From NCBI RefSeq assembly GCF_002215215.1, contig NZ_CP018632.1:2414501-2478500 (forward strand): 64,000 nucleotides of DNA. The letters are read 5' to 3'. This DNA comes from Granulosicoccus antarcticus IMCC3135 (GTDB lineage: Bacteria > Pseudomonadota > Gammaproteobacteria > Granulosicoccales > Granulosicoccaceae). Shown here piece by piece: positions 18,778 through 27,465 of this stretch. Both the position numbers and the translations under genes were made by a program. The first letter of the stretch is position 1; the number at the start of each line of letters is the position of its first letter. Under the pieces are notes generated by a model, which worked only from the letters and a program-made list of their open reading frames with translations, was not told where the DNA came from and searched no databases.

Positions 18778-20697
18778 ATGAGTACAATTATCGGTATCGA
18801 TCTGGGTACAACCAATTCCTGTGTCGCCGTTATGGAGGGCAAGACGCCTCGGGTCATTGAAAACAGTGAGGGTGCCAGAACAACGCCTTCCGTAGTGGCC
18901 TTTAGCGCTAGTGGGGAGACCCTGATTGGTCAATCTGCCAGGAGACAGGCAGTTAGTAATCCAAAAGATACATTGTTCGCCATCAAGCGGTTGATCGGAC
19001 GACGCTTTGATGATGAGGTGGTACAGAAGGACATCGAGTTGGTGCCTTTCAAAATAATCAAGAATACGAACGGTGATGCGTGGATTGAAGCGGCTGGGAA
19101 AAAATTGTCACCTGCTGAAATATCAAGTCGAATTCTTGCGAAAATGAAGCAGACGGCTGAAGACTATCTGGGCAAGCCGGTTACGGAGGCCGTGATTACG
19201 GTGCCAGCCTACTTCAACGACTCGCAGCGTCAGGCGACCAAGGATGCTGGTCGTATTGCTGGTTTGGAAGTCAAACGCATTATCAATGAGCCAACAGCCG
19301 CTGCACTCGCCTATGGCCTGGACAAGAAACGGGGTGATCAGAAGATTGCCGTATTCGATCTGGGTGGAGGTACGTTTGATATTTCCATCATTGAAATTGC
19401 ACAAGTGGATGGTGAGCAGCAATTTGAAGTATTGGCGACTAATGGTGATACGTTTTTGGGTGGTGAGGATTTTGATCGAAAGATCATTGCCTATCTCAGT
19501 GAGGAGTTCAGGAAAGAGTCCGGTATTGACCTGACAGGTGATCCACTGGCGTTGCAACGATTAAAGGAATCTGCAGAGAAAGCCAAGGTGGAGCTGAGTT
19601 CCAATCAACAGACTGATATCAATCTTCCCTATATCACGGCAGATGCGGGCGGTCCCAAACACCTGAACATGAAGCTGACTCGCGCCAAACTTGAATCGCT
19701 GGTTGAGGAGTTGGTTGGCAGAACCGTCAAACCGTGCGAGGATGCATTGAAGGATTCTGGACTGGCACAATCGGATATCGATGAAGTTATCCTGGTGGGT
19801 GGGCAATCACGTATGCCGCTGGTTCAGAAAATGGTCAAGGAGATATTCGGTAAGGATCCTCGCAAGGATGTTAACCCGGACGAGGCCGTGGCCGTAGGTG
19901 CCGCCTTGCAGGGCGCTGTGTTAGCAGGTGATGTCAGTGGTGTCTTATTGCTTGATGTCGCACCACTATCATTGGGCGTCGAGACAATGGGAGGAGTTAC
20001 GACAAGGCTGATCGAAAGGAACACGACTATACCCACCAAGGCAACGGAGATATTCTCGACCGCTAAAGACGATCAATCTGCGGTTACGGTACATATATTA
20101 CAGGGCGAGCGTGAACGGTCCGTTGACAACAAGTCACTCGGCCAGTTCAACCTTGAAGACATTCCCCCTGCACCACAAGGAACACCACAAATTGAAGTTA
20201 CTTTTGATATTGATGCCAACGGTATCTTGAATGTATCTGCAACAGATAAAGCCAGCGGCAAAGCTCAGTCGATTATCGTCAAGGCATCTTCAGGGTTGTC
20301 AGAAGCTGATATTCAACGCATGGTTCGAGACGCAGAAGAAAATGCGACGGAAGATCTGAAGTTTCGTGAGCTGGTCGGTGCGCGTAATCGCGCAGATGCG
20401 CAGGTACATGCTGCGCGTACCTTTGTGGAAGAGCAAGGTGCGAGCCTCCCGCAAAATTCGATGACGGAAGTTGAGGCGTTGATAGAATCAGCGGAGCATG
20501 CTGTCAAAGCTGATGGCAAGGGGGTTATTGAATCTGCAACCTCCAAGCTTGAAGCACTGATATCAAAGCTACTTCAGCAAGCGACGGAAAAACAAGACCA
20601 GAAAGCTTCTTCGGATAATGAAAATTCACCGGAAAGCGATGTGGTTGATGCTGAGTTCAAGGATGTCACCAACGACGAGCCTGAATCAGCTCACTAA
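18778..20697 (+). CDS. dnaK: Chaperone DnaK (Hsp70)
   Basis: The 639 residues contain the complete Hsp70 plan. The nucleotide-binding domain starts [17 protein letters not shown], with [30 protein letters not shown]-like [14 protein letters not shown] and [11 protein letters not shown]. Next come the linker [11 protein letters not shown], the substrate-binding domain with HILQGER and the acidic tail VVDAEFKDV. It refolds and protects proteins with DnaJ and GrpE. Neither partner gene is adjacent, and the setting among accessory stress genes suggests a second, island-borne dnaK rather than the core copy. That is inference, since the rest of the genome is not visible. Confidence 0.96.
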   Translation: MSTIIGIDLGTTNSCVAVMEGKTPRVIENSEGARTTPSVVAFSASGETLIGQSARRQAVSNPKDTLFAIKRLIGRRFDDEVVQKDIELVPFKIIKNTNGDAWIEAAGKKLSPAEISSRILAKMKQTAEDYLGKPVTEAVITVPAYFNDSQRQATKDAGRIAGLEVKRIINEPTAAALAYGLDKKRGDQKIAVFDLGGGTFDISIIEIAQVDGEQQFEVLATNGDTFLGGEDFDRKIIAYLSEEFRKESGIDLTGDPLALQRLKESAEKAKVELSSNQQTDINLPYITADAGGPKHLNMKLTRAKLESLVEELVGRTVKPCEDALKDSGLAQSDIDEVILVGGQSRMPLVQKMVKEIFGKDPRKDVNPDEAVAVGAALQGAVLAGDVSGVLLLDVAPLSLGVETMGGVTTRLIERNTTIPTKATEIFSTAKDDQSAVTVHILQGERERSVDNKSLGQFNLEDIPPAPQGTPQIEVTFDIDANGILNVSATDKASGKAQSIIVKASSGLSEADIQRMVRDAEENATEDLKFRELVGARNRADAQVHAARTFVEEQGASLPQNSMTEVEALIESAEHAVKADGKGVIESATSKLEALISKLLQQATEKQDQKASSDNENSPESDVVDAEFKDVTNDEPESAH

Positions 20698-20757
20698 CGG
20701 ATCATGAGTTGATTCAACACCAACTCTGGTGCGATGAGTAAGAGTGATGTTGAAAAG

Positions 20758-20781
20758 CTACCTCGTATGATTACGAGGTAG
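20758..20781. terminator. Hairpin between convergent dnaK and PRC/Dps gene
   Basis: A perfect 10-bp stem (CTACCTCGTA and its complement) with a TGAT loop. On the minus strand it is followed by CTTTTC, on the plus strand by no T-run. It could end the minus-strand gene and weakly dnaK. Confidence 0.55.
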
Positions 20782-20813
20782 TGGTACGCGTCAGTAAATT
20801 ACACAGTAAGCCA

Positions 20814-21614
20814 TCAGGTCTCGACCAATTTGATGCCGTAGTAGTTCAGGAAATTCACCTCGAAGTGCTGATCAATCAACACTGAGGCATCGTAGTCCGG
20901 GTTACCTTGAATTTTACGACGGTCGACGCCGACATTCACCTGGCGATCGCTCCAATCGATATTCTCTATTGACCGTGGTGATACCAACACCTTCTTGCCT
21001 GGCCACCAGTTATTCGTATCGACGACAAGGTAACGAATGTTCCAATCCGTATCGTTGATGAGAAAGTCTTCGACGTGGCCGATCTGGCCATCACTGGCAT
21101 GGATGTGATAACCGGTGATCGCATCCATGCTACGCAGGTGTACGTCGTCGTGGTCCCGCCGGGCATCGATGATTTCCTCCTCGGCTCGCCAGCCAGATGA
21201 ACAAGGCAATGCACCACCCATGCCCCCCAGGTAGCTGTAACTACCCAGGTTGCCGATATCGCCCATACAACCGTAGCCGCTGTTCCAGTAAGGGTTGTAG
21301 CCGTAGTGATTGTATATCCCGAACTCCATCTGCCTCGAGACTGATCGCTCGGTGTCTACATCCGGGCTGTCCTTGATCTGCTGCATGGTCAGATTGATCG
21401 AGCATTGCTTTTGCTCTGAATCGAGATGCACCAATGCTGATGAAGGCAGAAGCTCATCTATCCATTCCTCAATCCGGCTGGCACTGGTGATGTCGCGGTG
21501 CTCGTTGCAAAGGTCGTGAACCTCGCGCAAGCTTGTCGCAAGCTTCTTGTTGTCGTCGCGTAACTCGGCCAGCATGCCGTTGGGCTCTACGTACTCCGTA
21601 TCGTTGTCGAGCAC
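20814..21614 (-). CDS. Dps C-terminus fused to a PRC-barrel protein
   Basis: One open frame of 266 codons joins two unrelated parts. Residues 1 to about 55 (YVEPNGMLAELRDDNKKLAT to IEEWIDEL) are the last helices of a Dps-like protein. Residues about 60-266 match the PRC-barrel protein at 23303-24100 without its first barrel (SPDVDTERSVSRQ, then HLRSMDAITGYHIHASDGQI and GHVEDFLINDTDWNIRYLVV). PRC-barrels are small beta domains that bind RNA or protein partners. The start is a GTG without a visible ribosome site, so expression is doubtful. The fusion looks like a deletion between neighbouring dps and PRC genes. Confidence 0.7.
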   Translation of the reverse strand: MLDNDTEYVEPNGMLAELRDDNKKLATSLREVHDLCNEHRDITSASRIEEWIDELLPSSALVHLDSEQKQCSINLTMQQIKDSPDVDTERSVSRQMEFGIYNHYGYNPYWNSGYGCMGDIGNLGSYSYLGGMGGALPCSSGWRAEEEIIDARRDHDDVHLRSMDAITGYHIHASDGQIGHVEDFLINDTDWNIRYLVVDTNNWWPGKKVLVSPRSIENIDWSDRQVNVGVDRRKIQGNPDYDASVLIDQHFEVNFLNYYGIKLVET

Positions 21615-21883
21615 GCGTTGGGTGCGATGTGTCCGATCGAGCGGAGTGTCCGCCCGCCCACTTTGCGAATATGCTAGGCAATCGGATCGCTCATGGCGAA
21701 GAGTTGCTCGGCCTGTTCATTGAGCAACAGGTGATAGTCGCAAAAGTGCGAGCCGCTCATGTGCCAGTGGAAGTTCTTGGTCTTCAGATACAAGGCGAAT
21801 ACATCAGCCAAAACTACGTTCATGGCCCCGGATAAGTCCCTTGTGGCGTCTGTCGTTAAATCGGTAGGGGTTGCGAGTGGCAT
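21615..21883 (-). pseudogene. dps-like gene, 5' part with stop and frameshift
   Basis: From the ATG at 21883 the frame gives a Dps N-terminus (LSGAMNVVLADVFALYLKTK, then NFHWHMSGSHFCDYHLLLNE and FAMSDPIA), then a TAG at 21674-21676 where the intact homolog at 31137 has Glu. Past the stop the same frame keeps Dps sequence (HIRKVGGRTLRSIGHIAP) and then shifts by one base into the frame of the fused ORF. One nonsense change and one frameshift therefore separate the two halves. Confidence 0.85.
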
Positions 21884-22120
21884 GTTACGCCTTCGCTTGA
21901 GTTCCTTAATTTTAGGGTGTAGGCATTTTCATCGTTTTCTCCATGAATTCTGACAGCATGCCCCGAAGACGTCTTTGTGTGGGGCACAGACATTCGCCGT
22001 GTGCGAGTACAAGGATGATGCTCTTTTGATAGCCCCGCGTATGTGCGCTGGCAAACAATGAACCTCAAGAGGATCGAGTTCGCGAACCAGTCTGCGGGCA
22101 AGGACGCTGCCAGCTGTTTT

Positions 22121-22345
22121 CTGCCGACGCATCAGAAAGATCGACCTGCGTTCAGCATTCTTGGAAGTATCATACGGCGGGAAAATTGCCCCGATCTTCA
22201 GAAACAGAGTGATTGCTGCCGTTATCAGGGACAACACGATCACTCCCATGGCAATCAGGATGACCAGATCGCGTTCCACAAATACCTGCCCAGCCGACAA
22301 GGCAATGGGCAGGGTTAGAATGCCTGCGAATGCGACGGTACCGCA
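22121..22345 (-). pseudogene. Cation/proton antiporter fragment
   Basis: About 75 codons inside a longer open frame read GTVAFAGILTLPIALSAGQV, FVERDLVILIAMGVIVLSLI and TAAITLFLKI. This looks like the last two helices of a CPA1-type Na+/H+ antiporter (the region that usually reads R-G-x-V-x-x-x-x-x-x-x-P, then RD-x-I-x-x-x-x-x-x-V-I). No upstream helices remain. The C-terminal part of the open frame (to 21929) is unrecognised. Moderate confidence, from pattern only. Confidence 0.5.
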
Positions 22346-22391
22346 TTGTCCGACATTTTGTTCTGACTCTTTAGATGTCCATGCCCGCGCG

Positions 22392-22438
22392 TATGTGTGC
22401 TGGCGCACAGACGAGCAGACAGTGAGCGGGTTTCAATG
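22392..22438 (+). promoter_or_regulatory. Shared upstream element, regulator-2 site
   Basis: GCTGGCGCACAGAC starts at 22399, AGTGAG at 22421 and AATG at 22435, matching the xfp element at 12708 with one extra base between boxes 1 and 2. The core TGTGC-TGGC-GCACA is partly palindromic. It ends 84 bp before the Crp/Fnr gene. Confidence 0.6.
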
Positions 22439-22521
22439 CTGGGGTTTGAGCCGGCTGCTGAATACAACCTGATCGATATCAGTCCCAGCACGTTCTTGTT
22501 CACAAACGTTCAGCTATATTC

Positions 22522-23340
22522 ATGGAAGACGAACACATCATCAAGAAGACGGCATTGGCTCGGAAACTGGGGGCCTTTGTTGACTTGTCAGGAGCGGAAC
22601 TTTCGGTGCTCGAAGGCCTGCATAAGCAACGTCGTACTTTTGTCGCAGGTTGCGATCTGGTGCGTCAGGGGCAATCGGGTCAGTCTGCCTATATTCTTCT
22701 TTCAGGATGGGCCTGCGCCTATAAAACCCTGGTGAGTGGTCAGCGACAAATCGTCAATTTCCAGATTCCGGGTGATTTTCTGGGGTTGCGCAGCGTCCTG
22801 TTGAAACTGTCAGATCATAGTGTCGAGCCGGTCTCAGACATCGAGGTGACAGAAGTTCTGTTGACTGATCTGCTAACGGCATTCACGCAGACACCTCGGT
22901 TGGCCACCGCGATCTTCTGGGCCGTATCGCGTGACGAGGCAATGATTGTGGAGCATCTGGTTGATATCGGTCGCCGTAACGCGGCCGAACGCATGGCGCA
23001 TTTTCTGCTGGAACTCGGCGCCAGACTCTCCCTCGTCGGCATGGGCAGCAAGGAGGGTTATGCCTGCCCGCTGTCGCAGTACATGTTGGCTGACGCTCTC
23101 GGTCTGAGTTCAATACACATCAATCGAGTGCTGCGACAGTTGCGCGAAGCCGGCATGGTCACGTTCCGCAACGGTTTCGTCGCATTCCAGGACTATGACC
23201 AGCTGGTTGAGTTTGCCGAGTTCGATCCGGTCTATCTGGATCAGACCAGACCATTACTACCCTTGCAAGCAGCAGGCAAAGTACACCGTACTCACGGCCT
23301 GGCTAGCCGGCCCAGTATTTGGCGTGCCCATAGTAATTGA
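22522..23340 (+). CDS. Crp/Fnr-family regulator 2
   Basis: This paralog of the regulator at 11919 has the same effector roll (RQGQSGQSAYILLSGWACAY, FQIPGDFLGLRSVL) and HTH (LSQYMLADALGLSSIHINRV). The 272 residues include a 25-residue C-terminal extension (LQAAGKVHRTHGLASRPSIW onwards) absent from paralog 1, which stops right after PLLP. The extension overlaps the convergent PRC-barrel gene by 38 bp, as if the original stop was lost. A copy of the shared upstream element precedes it, so it may control or be controlled by that regulon. Confidence 0.9.
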   Translation: MEDEHIIKKTALARKLGAFVDLSGAELSVLEGLHKQRRTFVAGCDLVRQGQSGQSAYILLSGWACAYKTLVSGQRQIVNFQIPGDFLGLRSVLLKLSDHSVEPVSDIEVTEVLLTDLLTAFTQTPRLATAIFWAVSRDEAMIVEHLVDIGRRNAAERMAHFLLELGARLSLVGMGSKEGYACPLSQYMLADALGLSSIHINRVLRQLREAGMVTFRNGFVAFQDYDQLVEFAEFDPVYLDQTRPLLPLQAAGKVHRTHGLASRPSIWRAHSN

Positions 23341-24100
23341 GAAGTCGGTCTTCAGCTTCGCGGCTCATTTTGGCCTGTGATTTGTAGGCAGGAGCGTCCT
23401 TGATGGCCTGGCGTGTCATCGAGACCGCAGTCGTCTTGTCAAACCAGTTCACGGCTCCAAACCACTGTGGCGCGATCAGAACCTGGTGTCCGAGCCACCA
23501 GTTGCTTGTGTCGACAATGAGGTAGCGCACGGCCCACGTTTGCTCGTCGATCAGCATCCCCGCGACGTGACCGATATCGCCATCGCTTGCGTGGATGTGA
23601 TAGCCGATGAGGGCGTTGCAGCTGCGCAGGTGTGGATCATCGTGCTCATGCTGGTCTGATTCGGCTTGTTCTATTTCGTGCTGTTTTTTGGCAATTTCTG
23701 TGGGTGATCTATGGAATCCAGCGTAACTTGGCATCATCAGGCCAGGATCCATCCCGCCGCCCCAATATCCGTCACCGCTCCAGTAGTAGGGGTAGGCGTA
23801 GTAGGCCGAGAAGGTAATCTCGTGCTGTCTGGATACAGGCTTTTCCGTATCAATGTCTGGACTCTTGCTGAGCTGATCCCGGGTAAGCGAAACTGGCAGC
23901 AGCCTTTGCTCCCGATTCGGTGTGCCAGCAGCGATCGGTGAAACCAAGACTCTTCGACCCGACAGCCAGCCACCGGTATCGACGACCAGATAGCGTATCA
24001 CCCACTGTTCGTCGTCGAGGTAGAAATCCTTGACATGACCTATGTCGCCGTCGTTGGCGCCGACGGAATACCCTTCCATTTCCTTTGCGCTGATCAACAT
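23303..24100 (-). CDS. Double PRC-barrel domain protein
   Basis: The 265-residue protein has two PRC-barrel repeats. The first spans about residues 1-75 (GYSVGANDGDIGHVKDFYLD, then WVIRYLVVDTGGWLSGRRVL). The second spans 150-225 (GYHIHASDGDIGHVAGMLID, then WAVRYLIVDTSNWWLGHQVL). A Tyr/Trp/Gly-rich linker joins them. PRC-barrels occur in RimM and photosynthetic reaction-centre H subunits as partner-binding domains. A role in stress response is inferred only from context. The ATG at 24100 follows AGAGGA by seven bases. A box-1-like sequence lies about 50-70 bp upstream. Confidence 0.8.
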   Translation of the reverse strand: MLISAKEMEGYSVGANDGDIGHVKDFYLDDEQWVIRYLVVDTGGWLSGRRVLVSPIAAGTPNREQRLLPVSLTRDQLSKSPDIDTEKPVSRQHEITFSAYYAYPYYWSGDGYWGGGMDPGLMMPSYAGFHRSPTEIAKKQHEIEQAESDQHEHDDPHLRSCNALIGYHIHASDGDIGHVAGMLIDEQTWAVRYLIVDTSNWWLGHQVLIAPQWFGAVNWFDKTTAVSMTRQAIKDAPAYKSQAKMSREAEDRLLNYYGHAKYWAG

Positions 24101-24151
24101 GTTTCGATCCTCTTGCTTTTGATGAAAAGACTTTGAGCCGATGATGCCGAT

Positions 24152-24173
24152 CCGTCTGTCTGCTAGCGCACAT
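24152..24173 (-). promoter_or_regulatory. Possible shared element, PRC-barrel site
   Basis: On the minus strand the sequence TGTGCGCTAGCAGACAGACG resembles box 1 (GCTGGCGNACAGAC) with two or three changes, and a TCAAAG follows near the box-3 offset. Box 2 is not recognisable. It lies 52 bp upstream of the gene at 24100. Confidence 0.35.
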
Positions 24174-24484
24174 GCAAAGCGCGCGTAAGCGGGTTCCTGT
24201 TCGAAAATGACGTTACTGATACGCCATCTACGAAAGTAGCTAACTTCGGTCAGTGCGTGCCAGGTGGTCTGGATACAGACTCAATGGCGTTCAACATGAT
24301 CATTTACTGTATCGCCGCGTGTGTGGCGCGACGATAAAACAAATCAGGTAAGCAATCATGACAATGAGCAATCGACTGGCATACATACAAGCGATATATC
24401 CTGCATCATTGCAGGTGCGACAAGGACCACGAGGCTATCGATCTGGAAGGCAAGAGGCCTTGCTTGCTAGCACGGGGTTTTGCA
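24174..24484. other. Intergenic stretch without a recognised gene
   Basis: Between the divergent PRC-barrel and ferric-reductase-like genes I see no convincing coding frame. A GTGTGGCGCGACGATAAAAC near 24321 faintly resembles the shared element, but its box spacing does not fit. Confidence 0.5.
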
Positions 24485-25438
24485 ATGTCACAGAAAAAAT
24501 CACTCCATTGGGGTGTTTTACTCGGCATCTACTGTCTGATTGCGTTGGCGCCACTGGCGATGAGTATCGCAGTTGGCATCCCGCCGCCCTTGTCTGGTCT
24601 TGAGGAGGCGTTGCACTATCCACCGCGAGCCTGGTACGAAAACCTGGCCAGCGGGCTCGCCCTGGTTGCCTTGCCGATGCTGTTGATGGAGTTCGCGACA
24701 TCTGGCCGCGTTCAGTTTTTGACTGGGCGTGTCTCCTACCAACGGGTAATCAGGTTACATCGAATCACCGGCATCGTTCTTGGTGTATTCGCACTTGTAC
24801 ATCCATTCATCTACTACATCCCCAGAAGCGTCAAGCCGGTCTATCGGCCAGAGGATCTTTCCCATCTGGCCCTTGAAGGCTCGTCAGGATTGACAGGATA
24901 TCTGGCGTGGGGCCTGCTCGTCATTCTGATCGCATTCGCACTGGGTCGACGCTCTATCAACTACAGATACGAAACGTGGCGAATCACCCACGTTGTGTTG
25001 TCCGTGGCTGTTAGTGGCTTGGTGTTGCACCACGCACTCGTTGGTGGCTTTTATAGCCAGTCGAGAGATCTCTCGATCGTTTGGCTTGTTCTGACGTGCC
25101 TGGCAGGCCTGTTGCTGGTCTATGTGTTTCTATGGCTTCCCTTGAAAATGTCACAGCGACCGTTTCGTCTGATGGATAGAAGCGAGCAGGGGAGGGGGAG
25201 GTGGCTATTGACTTTCGAACCCGAAGGCTTCGATCCGAAGCCGTTTCAAAAAGGTCAGATGGTCTGGATAAGCTTCAACTCGCCCTTCAGTGTTCTGGAA
25301 CACCCGTTTACGATTGATTCCGATCCGGGTCAGGGCCCGGGTATCCAGTTCTCGATCCTGGAGACGGGCGACTGGACAAAGCACATCGGTGATCTTCCGC
25401 TTGGCTCACACGTGTACTTGAACGGTCCCTGCGGCTGA
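24485..25438 (+). pseudogene. Ferric-reductase-like flavoprotein, truncated before the NAD domain
   Basis: The 317 residues hold six hydrophobic helices with the heme-type His pattern of ferric reductase/NADPH oxidase proteins (LHRITGIVLGVFALVHPFIY, WRITHVVLSVAVSGLVLHHA). A flavin-binding barrel follows (FDPKPFQKGQMVWISF, LEHPFTIDSDP). The protein ends at VYLNGPCG with TGA, where relatives continue GPYG and then about 110-130 residues of NAD(P)-binding domain. Without that domain it cannot take electrons from NAD(P)H by itself. The start at 24485 gives MSQKKSLHWG. No continuation was found downstream. Confidence 0.75.
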
Positions 25439-25526
25439 CGAATTCAGGTTGGCCAAGTACCAAGAGCGCTATCTATCTCGGTTTATTCTCAATTACCCAC
25501 CCATCAACCCCACGGAGGGAAATATC

Positions 25527-26267
25527 TTGACTATCGCGTATAACTTGCTGGAGAAACAATTACATCCGTTAGACAACCAGCTGCTGGCCTCTCTGCCGCC
25601 TGAAGAATGGGCTCGCTGGCAGCCTCTGCTGGAGTGGTCTGACATGCCGCTGGGTCGGGTCCTCTATGAATCCTCGAATCCTCAAAGTCACGTCTATTTT
25701 CCAACCACAGCGATCGTCTCCTTGCTGTATGTCATGGAAAATGGATCGTCGGCTGAAATTGCTGTTGTCGGTAATGAAGGTGTGGTCGGTATCTCATTGT
25801 TCATGGGTGGCGAAACGACACCGAGCCGCGCTGTGGTGCAAAGCGGCGGTCAGGGCTATCGCCTGAAGGGGCAGGCGATCAAGGACGAGTTCGGTCGCTC
25901 CGGGCCGGTCATGCACTTGATGCTGCGCTATACGCAGGCGCTGATCACGCAGATGGCACAGACCGCCGTGTGCAACCGTCATCATTCGCTCGACCAGCAA
26001 TTGTGTCGCTGGCTGTTACTCAGCATTGATCGTTTGCGTGGCAACGAGCTCGTCATGACCCAGGAGCTGATCGCCAATATGTTGGGGGTGCGGCGCGAAG
26101 GGGTGACGCAAGCGGCGCTCAAACTCCAGAGTGCAGGGCTCATCCGCTATTCTCGTGGACACATCACGGTGCTTGATCGTGAGGGGCTGGAAAAGCGAAC
26201 TTGCGAATGCTACAGCGTGGTGAAAAAGGAGTACGAGAGACTTCTTCCGGGACGGGTTGCGACCTGA
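25527..26267 (+). CDS. Crp/Fnr-family regulator 3
   Basis: The 246 residues have an effector roll (YESSNPQSHVYFPTTAIVSL, then IAVVGNEGVVGISLFMGGET) and a C-terminal HTH (MTQELIANMLGVRREGVTQA, then LQSAGLIRYSRGHI). The roll resembles the subgroup of Crp-like proteins without a cAMP pocket. It is only distantly related to regulators 1 and 2. I chose the TTG at 25527 because GGAGG lies eight bases before it; the frame is open 26 codons further upstream with no ribosome site. No partner gene is coupled to it. Confidence 0.88.
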   Translation: MTIAYNLLEKQLHPLDNQLLASLPPEEWARWQPLLEWSDMPLGRVLYESSNPQSHVYFPTTAIVSLLYVMENGSSAEIAVVGNEGVVGISLFMGGETTPSRAVVQSGGQGYRLKGQAIKDEFGRSGPVMHLMLRYTQALITQMAQTAVCNRHHSLDQQLCRWLLLSIDRLRGNELVMTQELIANMLGVRREGVTQAALKLQSAGLIRYSRGHITVLDREGLEKRTCECYSVVKKEYERLLPGRVAT

Positions 26268-26483
26268 GTGTTCCACCCAACTCCAAGGATTTGAGCATCA
26301 TCTCGTCGGCCGGATCGTTGGCTATATCGCTTGTCACGATGAGGCAATCGGGCTGCGGCGTCGATTGTGCTGGCCGTGTTGTCGACCAGCAGTGGCGAGG
26401 TAGCGCTCGAGCGTTCCCGTTTTAAGAGTTTCACGGCTGATGTTGTTGACCCAAAAGCACTGACTGAGTTCTGGTATTGGTGT

Positions 26484-26990
26484 TCATGGCATCTCCGGAG
26501 TCGTGCACGCCTCGTTGGCGGCTTGCTTGATAAGGGGCAGGAGATCGAGATCGGCGAGTTCGCTGATGCTCTCGATTGTGACGTCGGCTGCCGGTTGACC
26601 GGTGACCACTGCCGGATCCAGCGCGTAATGGTCCTGGCGCACGAATATGGTAATGAGCTGCTCCTGCCAGATCACTTTCATGGCCGTCAGAATACACAAC
26701 TTGTCGTCGACTATTACGTAGTGGCGAGCAGGGTAGTCGCGTTTAATGGCGTGCAGCATCTGCTCCTTGTGCACACAGACGAGCGCACGACCCTCCACAG
26801 CTTGCCATAGACCCGAACGCTGTAGTTTGCGCGGCTGGAGCACGACGTCGCCATTGGTCAGGAGCACCGTTTGGCCAACGCGGCCCAGGTGTTTGATGAC
26901 CTCCAGCGCACGCGAATACAGTCGATCGGCGAACGGGTAGTCGATGAGGAACGAGGACACCATTAGTAGTCGTTGCTCATCGACGCTCAT
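26484..26990 (-). pseudogene. HAD-type hydrolase lacking its nucleophile motif
   Basis: The 168-residue frame reads MSVDEQRLL and then SSFLIDYPFADRLYSRALEV, VLLTNGDVVLQPRKLQRSGL and HYVIVDDKLCILTAMK. HAD motifs II (TNGD) and IV (VDDK) are present. Motif I, the DxDxT that holds the phosphoryl-accepting Asp and normally opens these proteins, is missing: five or six N-terminal residues join directly to what should be about residue 75. The gene keeps a good GGAGG and overlaps the gnd fragment as ATGA, so it may still be translated, but catalysis is unlikely. Confidence 0.7.
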
Positions 26991-27223
26991 CGTTTTTCCT
27001 CCGCGGGCTTCTCGAGATGGCCGCCAAAGGCATCGAGCTGCGGGTCCTTCAATAGCGCACCAGCCGTAAGATCGAGCAGGCACGAGTCGATGAGGCTGCC
27101 ACGGCGCCAGACCTCGGCTACTTCGGGCAGATCCATCTTGTATTGGTAGAGCTCGGGAGCACGCAGCGGTGTGGTCTCAGCATCGCTGGTTTGTAGTTGC
27201 TGGCCGATCATTCCCAGTTGCAT
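26987..27223 (-). pseudogene. 6-phosphogluconate dehydrogenase, internally deleted
   Basis: The ORF starts MQLGMIG, the first seven residues of the short (NAD-preferring) Gnd family, then jumps to the middle of the protein: MDLPEVAEVWRRGSLIDSCL and LDLTAGALLKDPQLDAFGG. The Rossmann glycines and the catalytic Lys region are deleted. The 78-residue product would be inactive. Gnd belongs with the phosphoketolase and transketolase pathway, so its loss fits the decay of the whole sugar branch. The stop overlaps the HAD start. Confidence 0.85.
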
Positions 27224-27282
27224 CAGTTTCTCCTTTGCATAGTGGGTTGATCAACGGCGATAATAATGCGCTCGACACGCGG

Positions 27283-27333
27283 CACAGTCCGTACGCTGGC
27301 GAACAGACTGTGGCGAGTGAGTGGGTTCCAATG
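27283..27333 (+). promoter_or_regulatory. Shared upstream element, kinase site, with an inverted repeat
   Basis: GCTGGCGAACAGAC starts at 27295, AGTGAG at 27316 and AATG at 27330, the same spacing as at 12708. Here box 1 also sits inside a perfect inverted repeat, CACAGTC (27283-27289) and GACTGTG (27306-27312). The site lies between the divergent gnd remnant and the kinase gene, so it could serve both directions. Confidence 0.6.
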
Positions 27334-27465
27334 GTCGTGCCTGATCCGGTCCCTGTAAACGGGAAATCAACCTGCGAGGGAGCGTAGCACCAGGACAGGC
27401 AACAACGCCGCGATCGCCTGCAAGGCTGCCGTCAAAGCCTTTATCAATAGGTCAAAGCCAAACTT

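Noticed and set aside
22022-22060. GTGCGCTGGCAAACAATG as another element copy
   Set aside because: Lies inside the antiporter remnant, far from any start, without boxes 2 and 3.
24301-24360. A further copy of the shared upstream element before the ferric-reductase-like gene
   Set aside because: Short matches (GTGTGGCGCGACG, AAATCAG) are present but box spacing is off by several bases, so I do not count it.
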